From: Chloroflexota bacterium
Lineage (GTDB): Bacteria; Chloroflexota; Anaerolineae; Anaerolineales; Villigracilaceae
Assembly (NCBI GenBank): GCA_024224815.1
Contig: JAAENC010000128.1
Coordinates: 62,001-126,000 of the forward strand
Length of the DNA: 64,000 bases
Direction: 5' to 3'
Of this stretch, positions 23,036 to 32,284 are shown piece after piece. The first letter of the stretch is position 1. Each line of letters begins with the position of its first letter. A program made the position numbers and the translations under genes. The notes beneath the pieces were generated by a model. That model saw only the letters and a program-made list of their open reading frames with translations. It made no database searches and was not told where the DNA came from.

Positions 23036-23796
23036 GCAGTGATTTCTTCTTTTTTCTCAGGAGATGTTTTGCGCAGCGTAACGGGGTTCTTTGTTTTTTT
23101 CATGCGCAGGTTGAGCATTTCGACGAAGACAGAGAAGCCCATGGCGAAGTAAATATATCCCTTGGGGATATGTTGATGCAGGCCTTCGATAATGAGACTG
23201 AAACCAATTAGCAAAAGGAAACTTAACGCCAAAATCTTGACGGTAGGGTGGTTGTTGACGAATTCGCTCAGGGGTGCGGCGGCGAAAAGCATGATGCCGA
23301 TGGCGATCACGACTGCGATAATCATTACGGCTAAATCGTCGGCCATCCCGACAGCTGTGATGACAGAATCGAGCGAGAAAACGATATCAAGCATAGCGAT
23401 TTGCGCGATTACGTTCCAGAAAGAAACCTTCTTTTCTTTCTCTGCATGCGCATCTTCGTAATGGCCTTCAAGATTTTCATGGATTTCGTGTGTCGCTTTC
23501 CAGAGCAGGAAAAGACCGCCGCCGAGCAGGATTAAATCTCGTCCAGAGATGCCCAAGCCAAACATGCTGAAGATCGGGTTGGTCAGTTGAACGACCCAAG
23601 AGATCGAGAAAAGCAAAATGATGCGCATAAACAATGCTGCCAGGAGACCGACTTGTCGGGCTTTACCTTGTTGATCTTCAGGCAATTTGTTGCTCAGAAT
23701 AGAAATAAAAATGATATTGTCAATGCCAAGAACTATTTCGAGTATTGTAAGAGTGAGTAGTGCGATCCATGCGGATGGGTTGCTGATCCATTCCAT
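23032..23796 (-). CDS. TerC-family integral membrane protein
   Basis: This 254-residue protein has the TerC family motifs in two related halves: E-I-V-L-G-I-D-N-I-I-F near 20-30 and L-D-I-V-F-S-L-D-S-V-I-T-A near 137-149, each with membrane-embedded acidic residues. There are seven to eight membrane segments in total. TerC proteins are linked to metal export, especially Mn2+, and to tellurite resistance; a direct link to lipid synthesis is not known, but the four-base overlap with plsY implies a shared transcript. The tail is charged (Lys/Glu-rich). The 237-bp region upstream to the next gene at 24034 contains nothing that I recognise beyond A/T-rich stretches. Confidence 0.9.
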   Translation of the reverse strand: MEWISNPSAWIALLTLTILEIVLGIDNIIFISILSNKLPEDQQGKARQVGLLAALFMRIILLFSISWVVQLTNPIFSMFGLGISGRDLILLGGGLFLLWKATHEIHENLEGHYEDAHAEKEKKVSFWNVIAQIAMLDIVFSLDSVITAVGMADDLAVMIIAVVIAIGIMLFAAAPLSEFVNNHPTVKILALSFLLLIGFSLIIEGLHQHIPKGYIYFAMGFSVFVEMLNLRMKKTKNPVTLRKTSPEKKEEITA

Positions 23797-24033
23797 AGTT
23801 TAGAGCCTCCGTAAAAAGTAATTAATTGCCCCCATTTTACTAGAAAAAAGAATATTTGATAGCTTTTGACACCTTCTGCTAGTTGCCAGAGAGTATTTTT
23901 CTTTCTATAAATCGGGCGAGAGCGAGATTGCCCTAAAGGATGCTACGCAAAAATCTCTGCTTAGACAAGAAATCCGATTAATCGGACTTAGTGTTTGAGT
24001 AGAAAATTCATTTTCGACAATAGGAGGCAAGAA

Positions 24034-24855
24034 ATGAACAAGATATTTACGATCATTCCCCAGTTTTTACAAAACCCGCAAGAATTTTATGAAAGCATCC
24101 AGCGAGGAGAGAAACTAAAGCAAAAAGCGATTTCTTTATTTCTTTCAACGCTCGTCTTTTTACTAATCTATGGTTTCGCGACAGGTTTGTCTCGCAGTTG
24201 GCAGCAAGCCTTCTCGACAGCCCTGAAAATGCCAATCTTATTTTTGCTCACGCTGGCCTTTACTTTACCCGCCTTATATTTCTTTGCACTGGCATTGTTG
24301 AATATCCGATTTTCGGCGATGCAGGCGGGCATTGTGATATTAAGTGGCGTTGGTGTAACCGCATTTTTGCTTTTGGGGCTGGCGCCGGTTACGCTTTTCT
24401 TCTCCGCTACTTCTTCAAATTACCCATTCTTTCAGCTATTAGCCGTTGTTTTTGTCGCCATTAGCGGACTTGTTGGACTCTTTTATATTTTGCGCGGCAT
24501 TTCATCGGTGGATAAAAAGAACGAGCTTCAAAACGGAAGCATAGGCAGTATTTTGCTCAGGGCGTGGGTTTTTCTTTACGCCTTTGTTGGCGCACAAATG
24601 ACATGGCGGCTTAGCCCTTTCATTGGCAATCCAAAAGATGAATTTGAATTCATTCGCCCTTCAAGAGATAACTTTTTTGTCGATGTTCTGAATGCTTTTC
24701 AAGAAGCATTTGGCCTTAGCATAGACCGAGCGGGATTTGATATGATAGGCATATATTTTTGCGGTGGTATTATCGTGATATTCGCTTTGATGATCGGATT
24801 TTTTGTCGGGGCACGAAAGAAATCTAAAACGTCTGTAAAAGTAGAAAATTCTTAG
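24034..24855 (+). CDS. Polytopic membrane protein, Yip1-like layout
   Basis: This 273-residue protein has a soluble N terminus containing N-P-Q-E-F-Y (about 13-18), then hydrophobic segments near 37-57, 65-90, 92-125, 135-158, 175-195 and 235-262. The overall plan recalls Yip1-domain proteins, but sequence support is weak. The start at 24034 has AGGAGG six bases upstream; an upstream in-frame start at 23995 is less likely. It is 15 bp from the next membrane protein gene and surely co-transcribed with it. Its function is unknown. Confidence 0.72.
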   Translation: MNKIFTIIPQFLQNPQEFYESIQRGEKLKQKAISLFLSTLVFLLIYGFATGLSRSWQQAFSTALKMPILFLLTLAFTLPALYFFALALLNIRFSAMQAGIVILSGVGVTAFLLLGLAPVTLFFSATSSNYPFFQLLAVVFVAISGLVGLFYILRGISSVDKKNELQNGSIGSILLRAWVFLYAFVGAQMTWRLSPFIGNPKDEFEFIRPSRDNFFVDVLNAFQEAFGLSIDRAGFDMIGIYFCGGIIVIFALMIGFFVGARKKSKTSVKVENS

Positions 24856-24870
24856 CATAAGGAGAATCTC

Positions 24871-26451
24871 ATGCTTAACTCAAAACGACTTTGGACAACA
24901 ACAATTCTCTTAGGCATCGCCTTCGACATTCTTTTCTGGGACAAAATCCCCGGCATCTCTTTTCCCATTTTTGTTGCGCTGATTTTATTAAGCGGCATCC
25001 TCGTTCTTGCGGATTCCGGCATTCGCCCGAACAAACGCGCTTTGGGCTTGATCCTGACCATCGGCTTTTTCGCCACGATGAGCTTTGTCCGCGCCGAGCC
25101 TTTGACCGCCTTCCTTAATTACACGCTCACATTTGCCTTTATGTCTTTCTTCGCAATGAGCTTCCTCGGTGGACGTTGGCTCTCTTATAGCCTCAGCGAT
25201 TACGTTGTGAGCAACTTTAAGCTCATGTTGAGCGCAATTGGCGGCGCCTTGCCCTTTATCAACGAAACGCGAAAAGAACGTGAGCAAAATGGGGTCAAGA
25301 GCGGGGCGAGAAAATTCTTCCCAATTTTGCGCGGGCTACTGATCGCAATTCCTATTGTGGCAATTTTTGCAGGACTTCTCTCTTCCGCCGATCTCGTTTT
25401 CGCACAACGCATGGATGATTTTATCGAAATATTCAGGCTCGAAAATCTGCCCGAATATATTTTCCGCGGCATCCTGATTCTAATCATCGCCTATATTTTG
25501 CTCGGCATTTTGCTCTATGCCGCGCAGAAAAGTCAGGATGAAAAATTGATCGGCGAAGAAAACCCCCTGCTGGCGCACTTTTTAGGCTTTACAGAAGCAA
25601 GTATTGTGTTGGGGGCTGTGCTTCTGCTTTTTGCGGCTTTTGTGATGGTGCAGTTTCAATATTTTTTTGGCGGTCAGGCGAATATCAATATTGAAGGCTA
25701 TACCTATGCCGTATACGCGCGGCAGGGATTTGGCGAGCTGGTCACGGTTGCGCTTTTTAGTCTTTTCCTTTTTCTGGGGCTGAGTTCGGCCACAAGGCGC
25801 GAGAAAAGGGGACAGCAAAAAACCTTCTCTGCTTTGGGCATTACCCTTGTTCTGCTCGTCTTGGTTATGCTTGTTTCTGCCTTCCGCCGACTGATTCTTT
25901 ACGAAAGCGCTTATGGCTTTTCACGTCTGCGCACTTACCCGCATGTTTTCATGATCTGGCTTGGCGCACTCTTGGTAGCGGTTGTTGTCCTTGAAATTTT
26001 GCAAAAACAGCGTGCTTTTGCGCTCGCAATGACCATCGCCATTGTCGGATTTGCCGCAACGCTGAATTTGCTCAATGTAGATGCTTTTATCGTTCGTCAA
26101 AACGTGATGCGTTCGGCAGGCGGCGCAAAATTAGATATGGCTTATCTTGCAACACTTTCAAATGATGCTGTCCCTGCTCTGGAAAATGCAATGGATGAAA
26201 GTGCCGTTTCGCCCTTGACCCGAGAAGCTGTTTCCGCCTCATTAATTTGTCATTGGTATGAGAATGAATCTCGTTTAAAAGAAACTCGTCCCTGGCAATC
26301 TTTTCATCTTTCGCGTTGGAAGGCAATTCAAACTTACGCCGCTATTAATCCCATCGAAGGCTATACAGTTACCACTGATGGCTGGCCTCGCTATGTCACC
26401 TCGCCAAACGGAAGAGAGTTCGATTGCCATGATCGCGAGATTTGGGATTGA
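24871..26451 (+). CDS. DUF4153/DUF4173-like membrane protein
   Basis: This 526-residue protein has about ten to eleven hydrophobic segments over residues 5-425, followed by a soluble C-terminal region of about 100 residues ending in a Trp/His-rich stretch. The segment R-R-L-I-L-Y-E-S-A-Y-G-F-S-R-L-R-T-Y (about 330-347) is the hallmark I associate with DUF4173. The conserved N-V-D-A-F-I-V-R-Q-N-V follows the last helix, as in that family. No activity is known. The ribosome-binding site AAGGAG precedes the start. It pairs with the Yip1-like gene upstream. A palindromic repeat lies 20 bp after the stop. Confidence 0.8.
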   Translation: MLNSKRLWTTTILLGIAFDILFWDKIPGISFPIFVALILLSGILVLADSGIRPNKRALGLILTIGFFATMSFVRAEPLTAFLNYTLTFAFMSFFAMSFLGGRWLSYSLSDYVVSNFKLMLSAIGGALPFINETRKEREQNGVKSGARKFFPILRGLLIAIPIVAIFAGLLSSADLVFAQRMDDFIEIFRLENLPEYIFRGILILIIAYILLGILLYAAQKSQDEKLIGEENPLLAHFLGFTEASIVLGAVLLLFAAFVMVQFQYFFGGQANINIEGYTYAVYARQGFGELVTVALFSLFLFLGLSSATRREKRGQQKTFSALGITLVLLVLVMLVSAFRRLILYESAYGFSRLRTYPHVFMIWLGALLVAVVVLEILQKQRAFALAMTIAIVGFAATLNLLNVDAFIVRQNVMRSAGGAKLDMAYLATLSNDAVPALENAMDESAVSPLTREAVSASLICHWYENESRLKETRPWQSFHLSRWKAIQTYAAINPIEGYTVTTDGWPRYVTSPNGREFDCHDREIWD

Positions 26452-26472
26452 GTAAGAAAGTAATTAGAGAGA

Positions 26473-26503
26473 GACTTGACAGGTTTTGGAAACCTGTCAG
26501 GTC
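26473..26503. repeat. Palindromic intergenic repeat (GACAGGTTT family)
   Basis: GACAGGTTT and AAACCTGTC form an inverted repeat around TGG, flanked by GACTT/AGGTC. No T-run follows. The type is common in intergenic space of environmental bacteria; it could form a stem in mRNA but has no terminator features. Confidence 0.65.
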
Positions 26504-26551
26504 TTCCCGGTAACACTTTTGTTGTATACTACGCAAGGAGGAAATTTAGTT

Positions 26552-28627
26552 ATGATCCGTTCTAAAATCATTTTTCTGCTGAGTTTTATTTTTTTGCTAA
26601 CATCCTGCGAACCAGCAACGGCAGTTCCTACTACGCAGCCTACTCTTGTTCCATCACCTACGAGTTCGCCTTTTAGTTTTGGGCCACACTCTGCTGATGA
26701 AGCGCAGCGACTGTTAGCGCAGGCAGAAAAAGCAATCCATGTGGGCAATTACGCTGACTTTTCATCAGACTATTATCTTGCAGCAGAATACGCAGCGTGG
26801 GGAGCACTACAACGCTTTCCTGATGATCCCCGCGCTGAAAATTGGAAGTGGAAATTTGCATACTATGCAACTCTAAATGGGGATACTGAAATGGCGAATG
26901 ATAGTTATATGAAAATAATTTCAAATGCTCTAAATAAGGGTGAAGTTGTAGTTGATGATTTGGAATATTGGTTTGAGTCAGGCGAATTGGATAGTGAGCT
27001 AAATCTCACTCCAAGATTTTCTTTTGCATTAGAAGAAGTAGATGCTAATCAGAAAAGCGAAAACTATGTGATTCACATCAGGTATTTTACAAGTCAAGGC
27101 TCTTGTTACCTTCTTTCCAAAACAAAAGATAAATATTCTATAAGTCTTGTTCATAGTGGCTTTCTAGAAGGCGGATTAGCTTTTTCAAGATACGACAGTA
27201 CAAATTGTGATTTAAAAGATTTAACAGGCGATGGCTTTGACGAAATAATTGTCGAACGCTATTATGGAGGACATGTAGGTTACTCTACGACGCAGGTGTT
27301 TGATATATCTTCATTATCTCTTGTTCCCTTACCTTTTATAGATTTGGATGGAGAAGAAAAGTATGTAATATACGAAAGTGTAAATGAATATCTTTACCAG
27401 AATGGGAAAAACTTAATTCTCCTCTCGGATTTTTTATATAATTGTCTCATATGGGTCCATAAAACTTTTGAATGGGATGGTGATAGTTTTGTTATTGTAG
27501 ATATTGGGCAAAAAGTGGATTGGGAGCATGTTGAATTAGACAGGTGTGGCTCTCGTCTTCGTATCGCCGCACATCGTTCGGGGGTAGATGATGGAGTTGC
27601 GTTTTTGGATGAAGCCGTTCAGATTTACTCTGCTCATACATTGAGCGATCAAGAGAAACAATATGTGGATCGGCTTCAGATTGAGAAAGCTTTACTCTAT
27701 CTCTTTGCTAACGAGCCTGAGAAAACGCGTGTAGCACTCGAAGAGTTTTTAGAACATCCATATCAGGGAAACAGTATTTGGGTAGAGCCGGTTAAAGATT
27801 TTCTTGATATTTACCAAGGTGATGATGATATTTATCGCGCTTGTTCCGTTTTGGTACCTTGCGATTCTTATGCTGCACAAGATCAACCAGACTTGGCATG
27901 CTTTGCTTATTCACCATGTGCAAGAGATGCTCTTCAATATCTTGTTGAAGAAAGGTTTACAGGAGAGCCAATTGATAGACTTGAAGAAAATCTGATCAAT
28001 TCAGGTGTTGAAATGGCGCATAGTGAATATATTGACTTCAATAGAGATGGTCAAAATGAGTTTTTATTTTCTGTTGCTGAGCAAGGGAAGGATACCTATA
28101 GAGTTTGGGTAGCTGTGCAGTATGATGGTATTACGAGGGTATATGATATAGCAACCCCGCTCTCGGCAATAGCTCAATTTGATATTGTGAAAATCGAACC
28201 AGATATGATATTCGTTAATTTTGATGTAGGAGGTGGTCTTTATTGGACGAAAACAGAATCAGGTGAAATGTCCGACCCCAAGGTTACTTTCAGTGCTCCT
28301 GTAGACGTAGAGCATTTGAAAGAATTTGCAAAAAGATTTGAAAGGGAAGTAGATTCTAAGAAAGTTAGCGAAATACGTCATGAACTTCTTTTTGAAAAAC
28401 AATTTGAAGAAGCTTATCAAGGTTATACTGGTCTGACGGATGAGAAATATAATGACTGTTTTCTTGAATCCAAAAAAACTTACGCCTGTGCATATTATTA
28501 CTATGATATTGGCTTTTCTGCCGAACTGGCTGGAGATGAAGAAATGGCGAGAGAAATGTATTCGAACTTAATTGAGCAATATCCAGAACACCCGTTGGCT
28601 TTTCTCGCATATAATAAGTTGCAATAA
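26552..28627 (+). CDS. Large lipoprotein with FG-GAP/EF-type DxDG motifs and C-terminal TPR-like helices
   Basis: This 691-residue protein begins with a signal peptide and a lipobox ending L-T-S-C (Cys at about 20), then a Pro/Thr-rich linker. Two calcium-type repeats stand out: D-L-T-G-D-G-F-D-E-I near 220 and D-F-N-R-D-G-Q-N-E-F-L near 495, as in VCBS/FG-GAP surface proteins. The N-terminal (about 45-130) and C-terminal (about 640-690) segments look like TPR-type helical hairpins. It is predicted to sit on the outer face of the membrane; substrate or partner is unknown. The ATG at 26552 follows AAGGAGG by seven bases and gives a proper signal peptide, so the longer frame from 26486 is rejected. 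Confidence 0.8.
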   Translation: MIRSKIIFLLSFIFLLTSCEPATAVPTTQPTLVPSPTSSPFSFGPHSADEAQRLLAQAEKAIHVGNYADFSSDYYLAAEYAAWGALQRFPDDPRAENWKWKFAYYATLNGDTEMANDSYMKIISNALNKGEVVVDDLEYWFESGELDSELNLTPRFSFALEEVDANQKSENYVIHIRYFTSQGSCYLLSKTKDKYSISLVHSGFLEGGLAFSRYDSTNCDLKDLTGDGFDEIIVERYYGGHVGYSTTQVFDISSLSLVPLPFIDLDGEEKYVIYESVNEYLYQNGKNLILLSDFLYNCLIWVHKTFEWDGDSFVIVDIGQKVDWEHVELDRCGSRLRIAAHRSGVDDGVAFLDEAVQIYSAHTLSDQEKQYVDRLQIEKALLYLFANEPEKTRVALEEFLEHPYQGNSIWVEPVKDFLDIYQGDDDIYRACSVLVPCDSYAAQDQPDLACFAYSPCARDALQYLVEERFTGEPIDRLEENLINSGVEMAHSEYIDFNRDGQNEFLFSVAEQGKDTYRVWVAVQYDGITRVYDIATPLSAIAQFDIVKIEPDMIFVNFDVGGGLYWTKTESGEMSDPKVTFSAPVDVEHLKEFAKRFEREVDSKKVSEIRHELLFEKQFEEAYQGYTGLTDEKYNDCFLESKKTYACAYYYYDIGFSAELAGDEEMAREMYSNLIEQYPEHPLAFLAYNKLQ

Positions 28628-28669
28628 ACTTGCCAGCTTTCAACCTTCAATTTGTAAACCTAAAAAACT

Positions 28670-29188
28670 ATGCAAATAAAATTCAACGGAAAATACGACA
28701 AAGAACTTTTTTTTAACGCCGTGCGCGTTGCCAATGAACCCGGCCGCACCTCGCGGATGATGTATATCTTCGTTGGCTTGGTCTTCGGTGTGATGCTTGC
28801 GACCACAATACGAGCACTTTTTCAAACCGGTGATTGGGCTGACAATATCATCAATATCGCTCTCATCCTGTTGATGGGAGTTGTGCTCTACCAAGCTTAT
28901 GTGCCCTCTTATCTTGGCGCACGCAAAATGTGGACAGCAGAACTTGAGCAACGCATCTTTAGCGGAAAAATCACCAAAGACGGTATCACCTATAATTTCG
29001 TTCAAGGTGATAGATCCTATTCGTGGAGCGATTTCAATCGTCTCCGCAAAATGCCAAATTTGATCACCCTCATCACACTTGGCGGGATGCTGCTCATTTT
29101 CCCGCGCTATTTCTTTAAAACCGATGCCGATTGGGAGCGTTTTAGCAATCTGGTTGGATCGAAAGTAATTTCAACGAAAAGAAAATAA
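28670..29188 (+). CDS. YcxB-like small membrane protein
   Basis: This 172-residue protein has two adjacent membrane segments (about 28-46 and 62-80) and a C-terminal domain with G-I-T-Y-N-F-V-Q-G-D-R-S-Y-S-W-S-D-F near 105-122, followed by a short hydrophobic hairpin L-I-T-L-x-x-L-G-G-M-L-L-I-F-P-R. This order is that of YcxB-like proteins, whose function is not established. No ribosome-binding site is visible. The lipoprotein gene ends 42 bp upstream. Confidence 0.7.
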   Translation: MQIKFNGKYDKELFFNAVRVANEPGRTSRMMYIFVGLVFGVMLATTIRALFQTGDWADNIINIALILLMGVVLYQAYVPSYLGARKMWTAELEQRIFSGKITKDGITYNFVQGDRSYSWSDFNRLRKMPNLITLITLGGMLLIFPRYFFKTDADWERFSNLVGSKVISTKRK

Positions 29189-29191
29189 CTT

Positions 29192-29273
29192 AAACACAAA
29201 GCTCACAAAGAAACACAAAGAGAAAATAAAATCTTCGTGTTTAGCTTTTTCTGAAATCTAAGGTCTAATATCT
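29192..29273. repeat. Short A/C-rich ACACAAAG intergenic repeat plus TCTAAGGTC tail
   Basis: AACACAAAG, CTCACAAAG and AACACAAAG follow each other, and a partial mirror (TTCGTGTTTAG) lies after 29235. The stretch ends with TCTAAGGTCTAATATCTT directly before the next start codon, similar to the sequence before 3699. It belongs to the dispersed non-coding repeat families of this genome. Confidence 0.5.
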
Positions 29274-29274
29274 T

Positions 29275-29679
29275 ATGGCTTCAATCACCAAAATCAACCA
29301 TATTGCCGTTGCCGTCTCGGATATCGAATCATCTCTCTCCTTCTGGCGCGATGCTCTCGGCCTCGAACTCGCCGAACTACGCGATGTTCCCGCCGAATCA
29401 GCCCAAATCGCTTTTTTGCCCGTCGGTGGCACAGAAATTGAGCTTGTTCGCCCAACCACAGATGACTCTGGTTTGGCAAAATATATCGAAAAACGCGGAG
29501 CAGGAATGCATCATCTCTGTCTTGAAACAGACGACATCGAAGCTATGCTGGCGCAGCTAAAAGAAAAAGGAATTCAACTGATAAATGAATCCCCCCGTAC
29601 AGGCGCAGACGGCAAAAAATATGCCTTTATTCATCCCAAATCAACGGGTAGCGTGCTAGTTGAGCTATATCAACTTTAG
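29275..29679 (+). CDS. mce: Methylmalonyl-CoA epimerase-like VOC protein
   Basis: This 134-residue protein has the vicinal-oxygen-chelate fold of methylmalonyl-CoA epimerase. It starts with K-I-N-H-I-A-V-A-V (His9 as first metal ligand), has L-G-L-x-x-A-E near 30, G-T-E-I-E-L-V near 53, the second ligand in G-M-H-H-L-C-L-E and the last Glu in V-L-V-E-L-Y near the end. The enzyme interconverts (2S)- and (2R)-methylmalonyl-CoA in propionate metabolism. No mutase or carboxylase gene is in the window, so the pathway assignment rests on the family alone. The start directly follows a repeat and has no Shine-Dalgarno sequence. Confidence 0.85.
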   Translation: MASITKINHIAVAVSDIESSLSFWRDALGLELAELRDVPAESAQIAFLPVGGTEIELVRPTTDDSGLAKYIEKRGAGMHHLCLETDDIEAMLAQLKEKGIQLINESPRTGADGKKYAFIHPKSTGSVLVELYQL

Positions 29680-29682
29680 ATT

Positions 29683-29776
29683 CACCACGGAGCACACAGA
29701 GACCGCAGAGAAAAGCTTTTTGTTTTTTCTCATTTTTCTGAAAACTCTGAAAACTCCGTGCTCTCTGTGGTAAAAA
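29683..29776. repeat. Inverted 'CCACGGAGCACACAGAG' intergenic repeat
   Basis: ACCACGGAGCACACAGAG (29683-29700) is mirrored by CTCCGTGCTCTCTGTGGT (29755-29772), with A/T-rich sequence between. Families of this type are widespread in environmental genomes. The right arm carries the first possible start codons of tilS. Confidence 0.75.
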
Positions 29777-31227
29777 ACGTGGATAGTATCTCTCTCTTCT
29801 CTGAACTTCCCATCATTGTCGGCGTATCTGGCGGCGCAGATAGCCTTTGCTTGTTCGGCACTTTGCATGAGCAGGGCTATTCGCTTATCGTCGCGCATTT
29901 TGACCATCAATTGCGCCCCGAATCGGCTGATGACGCCAAATTTGTAGAGAATATTGCCGCGCAATACAAACTCCCTTTTGTCAGCCAGAGCGAGGATGTC
30001 GCCGCCCACGCAGAAAAACACAAAGAAAGTATCGAAGAAGCAGCACGTAATCTCCGTTATCGTTTTTTCTTTGCCCAAGCCCGAGAAAATAATGCTCAGG
30101 CTGTTGCCGTTGGGCATACCGCCGATGATCAAGTTGAAACAGTTCTGATGCACTTTTTACGCGGCGCAGGTTTGAGTGGTCTCAAAGGGATGGAGCCCAG
30201 CACAATTCTCCCCGCCTTTGACCCAAAAATTCCTGTTGTGCGCCCTATTCTTGAGCTTTGGCGAAAAGATACAGTTGCATACTGCGCAGCACATAATCTA
30301 ATTCCACATGAAGATCCCAGCAACGCTACAGATGATTTTTTTCGCAACCGATTGCGCCACAATCTCATCCCCGAGCTTGAAAACTATAACCCCCGTTTTA
30401 GAGAAACAATTCAGCGCACCAGCCAGGTTCTTAGCGGCGATCACGCTCTCATCACAGCGCAAGTTCACTCAACTTGGCAGGAGATTCTTATCGAAGAAAG
30501 CGCCGATCATATCTCTTTTCGTCTTTCATCTTTCTCCAAACATTCAATTCCCCTCATTCGAAATCTGCTTCGTCATGCAGTGGGAAGGCTGCGCCCTGGC
30601 GCGATAGACATCTCCTTTTCTACGCTCGAAAGTGCCGCTCAATTTATCTCTTCGCCCAAAACTGCGCAGCAAATCGACCTTGTTTCCGGCTTGCTTCTCT
30701 TTAAAGAGCAGAATACGCTCTATTTAACAGCTGATGTGTCAAATCTGCCCCTCGGCAATTATCCGCAAATGGAAAGCGAAACCCGAAAGGTTTTCATCGA
30801 AGGCTTTGAAAAAGGTGTTTCTGTCTCACAAGGGGATGAATCTGACGCAGTGGTTGCTATAAAACCTTTCGGATTTGATAGTAAATGGGTTTTAACGGTA
30901 AAAAGTACATCTTCTATCCCCAAGCTAAAAAACGCCGACCCATTTCAGGTCATGCTTGATGCGGATCTCCTCGGCGAGAATCTGCATCTTCGTCCGCGCC
31001 GTGCGGGAGATAAATTCCAACCTCTCGGCATGGACGGGAAATCCATGAAGCTGAAAGATTTCTTCATCAATGAAAAACTGCCGCGTCGTGCTAGAGATCA
31101 GTATCCGCTTTTATGTGCGGATGGTGAAATTATCTGGATTCCCGGCTACAGACCCGCGCACCATGTTCGTGTGACAGAGAAAACAGAGCGCGTGTGCATT
31201 TTTGAAATGCGAAAAGACAACCCCTGA
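29758..31227 (+). CDS. tilS: tRNA(Ile)-lysidine synthetase TilS
   Basis: This protein of up to 489 residues has the PP-loop ATPase signature V-S-G-G-A-D-S-L near 24-31, followed by V-A-H-F-D-H-Q-L-R near 45-53, G-H-T-A-D-D-Q-V-E-T near 119-128 and N-x-x-x-D-D-x-x-R-N-R-L-R-H near 188-200. The C terminus has the TilS substrate domain ending L-H-L-R-P-R-R-A-G-D and L-P-R-x-x-R-D-x-x-P-L. It makes lysidine at the wobble position of tRNA-Ile(CAU) and is essential in most bacteria. The start is uncertain: GTG at 29758, 29767 or 29779 all fit, none has a Shine-Dalgarno sequence, and the first two lie inside an intergenic repeat. Confidence 0.9.
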   Translation: MLSVVKNVDSISLFSELPIIVGVSGGADSLCLFGTLHEQGYSLIVAHFDHQLRPESADDAKFVENIAAQYKLPFVSQSEDVAAHAEKHKESIEEAARNLRYRFFFAQARENNAQAVAVGHTADDQVETVLMHFLRGAGLSGLKGMEPSTILPAFDPKIPVVRPILELWRKDTVAYCAAHNLIPHEDPSNATDDFFRNRLRHNLIPELENYNPRFRETIQRTSQVLSGDHALITAQVHSTWQEILIEESADHISFRLSSFSKHSIPLIRNLLRHAVGRLRPGAIDISFSTLESAAQFISSPKTAQQIDLVSGLLLFKEQNTLYLTADVSNLPLGNYPQMESETRKVFIEGFEKGVSVSQGDESDAVVAIKPFGFDSKWVLTVKSTSSIPKLKNADPFQVMLDADLLGENLHLRPRRAGDKFQPLGMDGKSMKLKDFFINEKLPRRARDQYPLLCADGEIIWIPGYRPAHHVRVTEKTERVCIFEMRKDNP

Positions 31228-31268
31228 TAGTGGTAAAATATCCCTTCAAATTTAATGGAATTTGAGTT

Positions 31269-31297
31269 GCGCAATAGCCTTTCTATTGCGTGCTTTT
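31269..31297 (+). terminator. Hairpin with T-run between tilS and the polysaccharide genes
   Basis: GCGCAATAG and CTATTGCG-like arms (31269-31290) form a short hairpin followed by TGC and six T's. Upstream (31233-31240) lies GGTAAAAT, a possible -10. It may be the tilS terminator or a leader hairpin for the glycosyltransferase operon. Confidence 0.55.
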
Positions 31298-31307
31298 TTG
31301 AGAATAT

Positions 31308-32282
31308 ATGCCGCCACTTATTTCGTTAATTGTCCCTTGCTATAATGAAGAAAAGACCATCCGCATTTTGCTGGATGCTTTTTTAGCACAGACATATCCG
31401 CTTGCTGAGATGGAAGTGGTTATTGCAGATGGTCTTTCATCAGATAGTACGCGTGCAGAAATTGCCAAGTTTCAAGATGAGTGCCCTGAATTGGCGGTGA
31501 AAGTGATCGATAATAGCGCTCAAATTATTCCCACTGCTTTGAATGCGGCCATTAAGGCTTCGCAAGGTGAAATTATTATTCGCATGGATGCACATTCTGC
31601 GCCTGAAAAAGATTATGTGGAGCGTTGTGTGAATGCGCTAAACGCAGGGCTTGGTGATAATGTTGGCGGCGTTTGGGATATTCGGCCAAGTACAGAGGGG
31701 TGGGTGGCTGCAGCAATTGCAGTGGCGGCGGCACATCCGCTTGGGGTTGGGGATGCGGCTTATCGGCACGCTACGCAAGCCCAAATCGTGGATACTGTCC
31801 CCTTTGGTGCTTTTCGGCGAGAGCTGATAGAGAAAATCGGTTTTTTCGATGAAACTTTACTCGCCAACGAAGACTACGAGTTTAATGCACGCATTCGTCA
31901 ATCTGGCGGAAAAATTTGGCTCGATCCCGCTATCCGATCTATCTATTTTGCACGCCCTACCTTTGGGCGACTTGCGAAACAATACTTCAATTATGGATAC
32001 TGGAAGTGGAAAATGTTACGCCGTTACCCAGAAACTTTGCGCTGGCGACAGTTTTTGCCCCCGGTTTTTGTTTTGAGTTTTTTTGCTCTTCTCTTGCTCG
32101 GTGTTTTTTATCCTTTTTTCTTTTGGGTTTTGGCTCTTGAGCTTATTTTTTATTTCTCTATTCTCTTTTTGGCAGGGTTGAAGAAAAAAGTTTTTGCTTT
32201 GCCTATACCGGTTTCGATCATGCATTTTTCGTGGGGTAGCGGACTTTTATGGAGTGCGCTAACTTCTCTTTTGGGTAAATAA
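31308..32282 (+). CDS. Family 2 glycosyltransferase with C-terminal membrane segments (ExoA-like)
   Basis: This 324-residue protein has a GT-A domain: S-L-I-V-P-C-Y-N-E-E at 5-14, I-A-D-G-L-S-S-D-S near 42, R-M-D-A-H-S near 88 as the D-x-D-type metal site, G-A-F-R-R-E-L near 162, and N-E-D-Y-E-F-N-A-R-I-R near 185 with the catalytic acid. Two to three hydrophobic segments near 245-320 anchor it. The features match succinoglycan-type ExoA transferases that extend lipid-linked sugars on the cytoplasmic face. It is the first gene of an exopolysaccharide-type operon; the next start is two bases after its stop. Confidence 0.88.
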   Translation: MPPLISLIVPCYNEEKTIRILLDAFLAQTYPLAEMEVVIADGLSSDSTRAEIAKFQDECPELAVKVIDNSAQIIPTALNAAIKASQGEIIIRMDAHSAPEKDYVERCVNALNAGLGDNVGGVWDIRPSTEGWVAAAIAVAAAHPLGVGDAAYRHATQAQIVDTVPFGAFRRELIEKIGFFDETLLANEDYEFNARIRQSGGKIWLDPAIRSIYFARPTFGRLAKQYFNYGYWKWKMLRRYPETLRWRQFLPPVFVLSFFALLLLGVFYPFFFWVLALELIFYFSILFLAGLKKKVFALPIPVSIMHFSWGSGLLWSALTSLLGK

Positions 32283-32284
32283 TA

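Noticed and set aside
26486..26551. N-terminal extension of the lipoprotein gene
   Set aside because: It overlaps a palindromic repeat and would place 22 residues before the signal peptide; the ATG at 26552 has an excellent ribosome-binding site.
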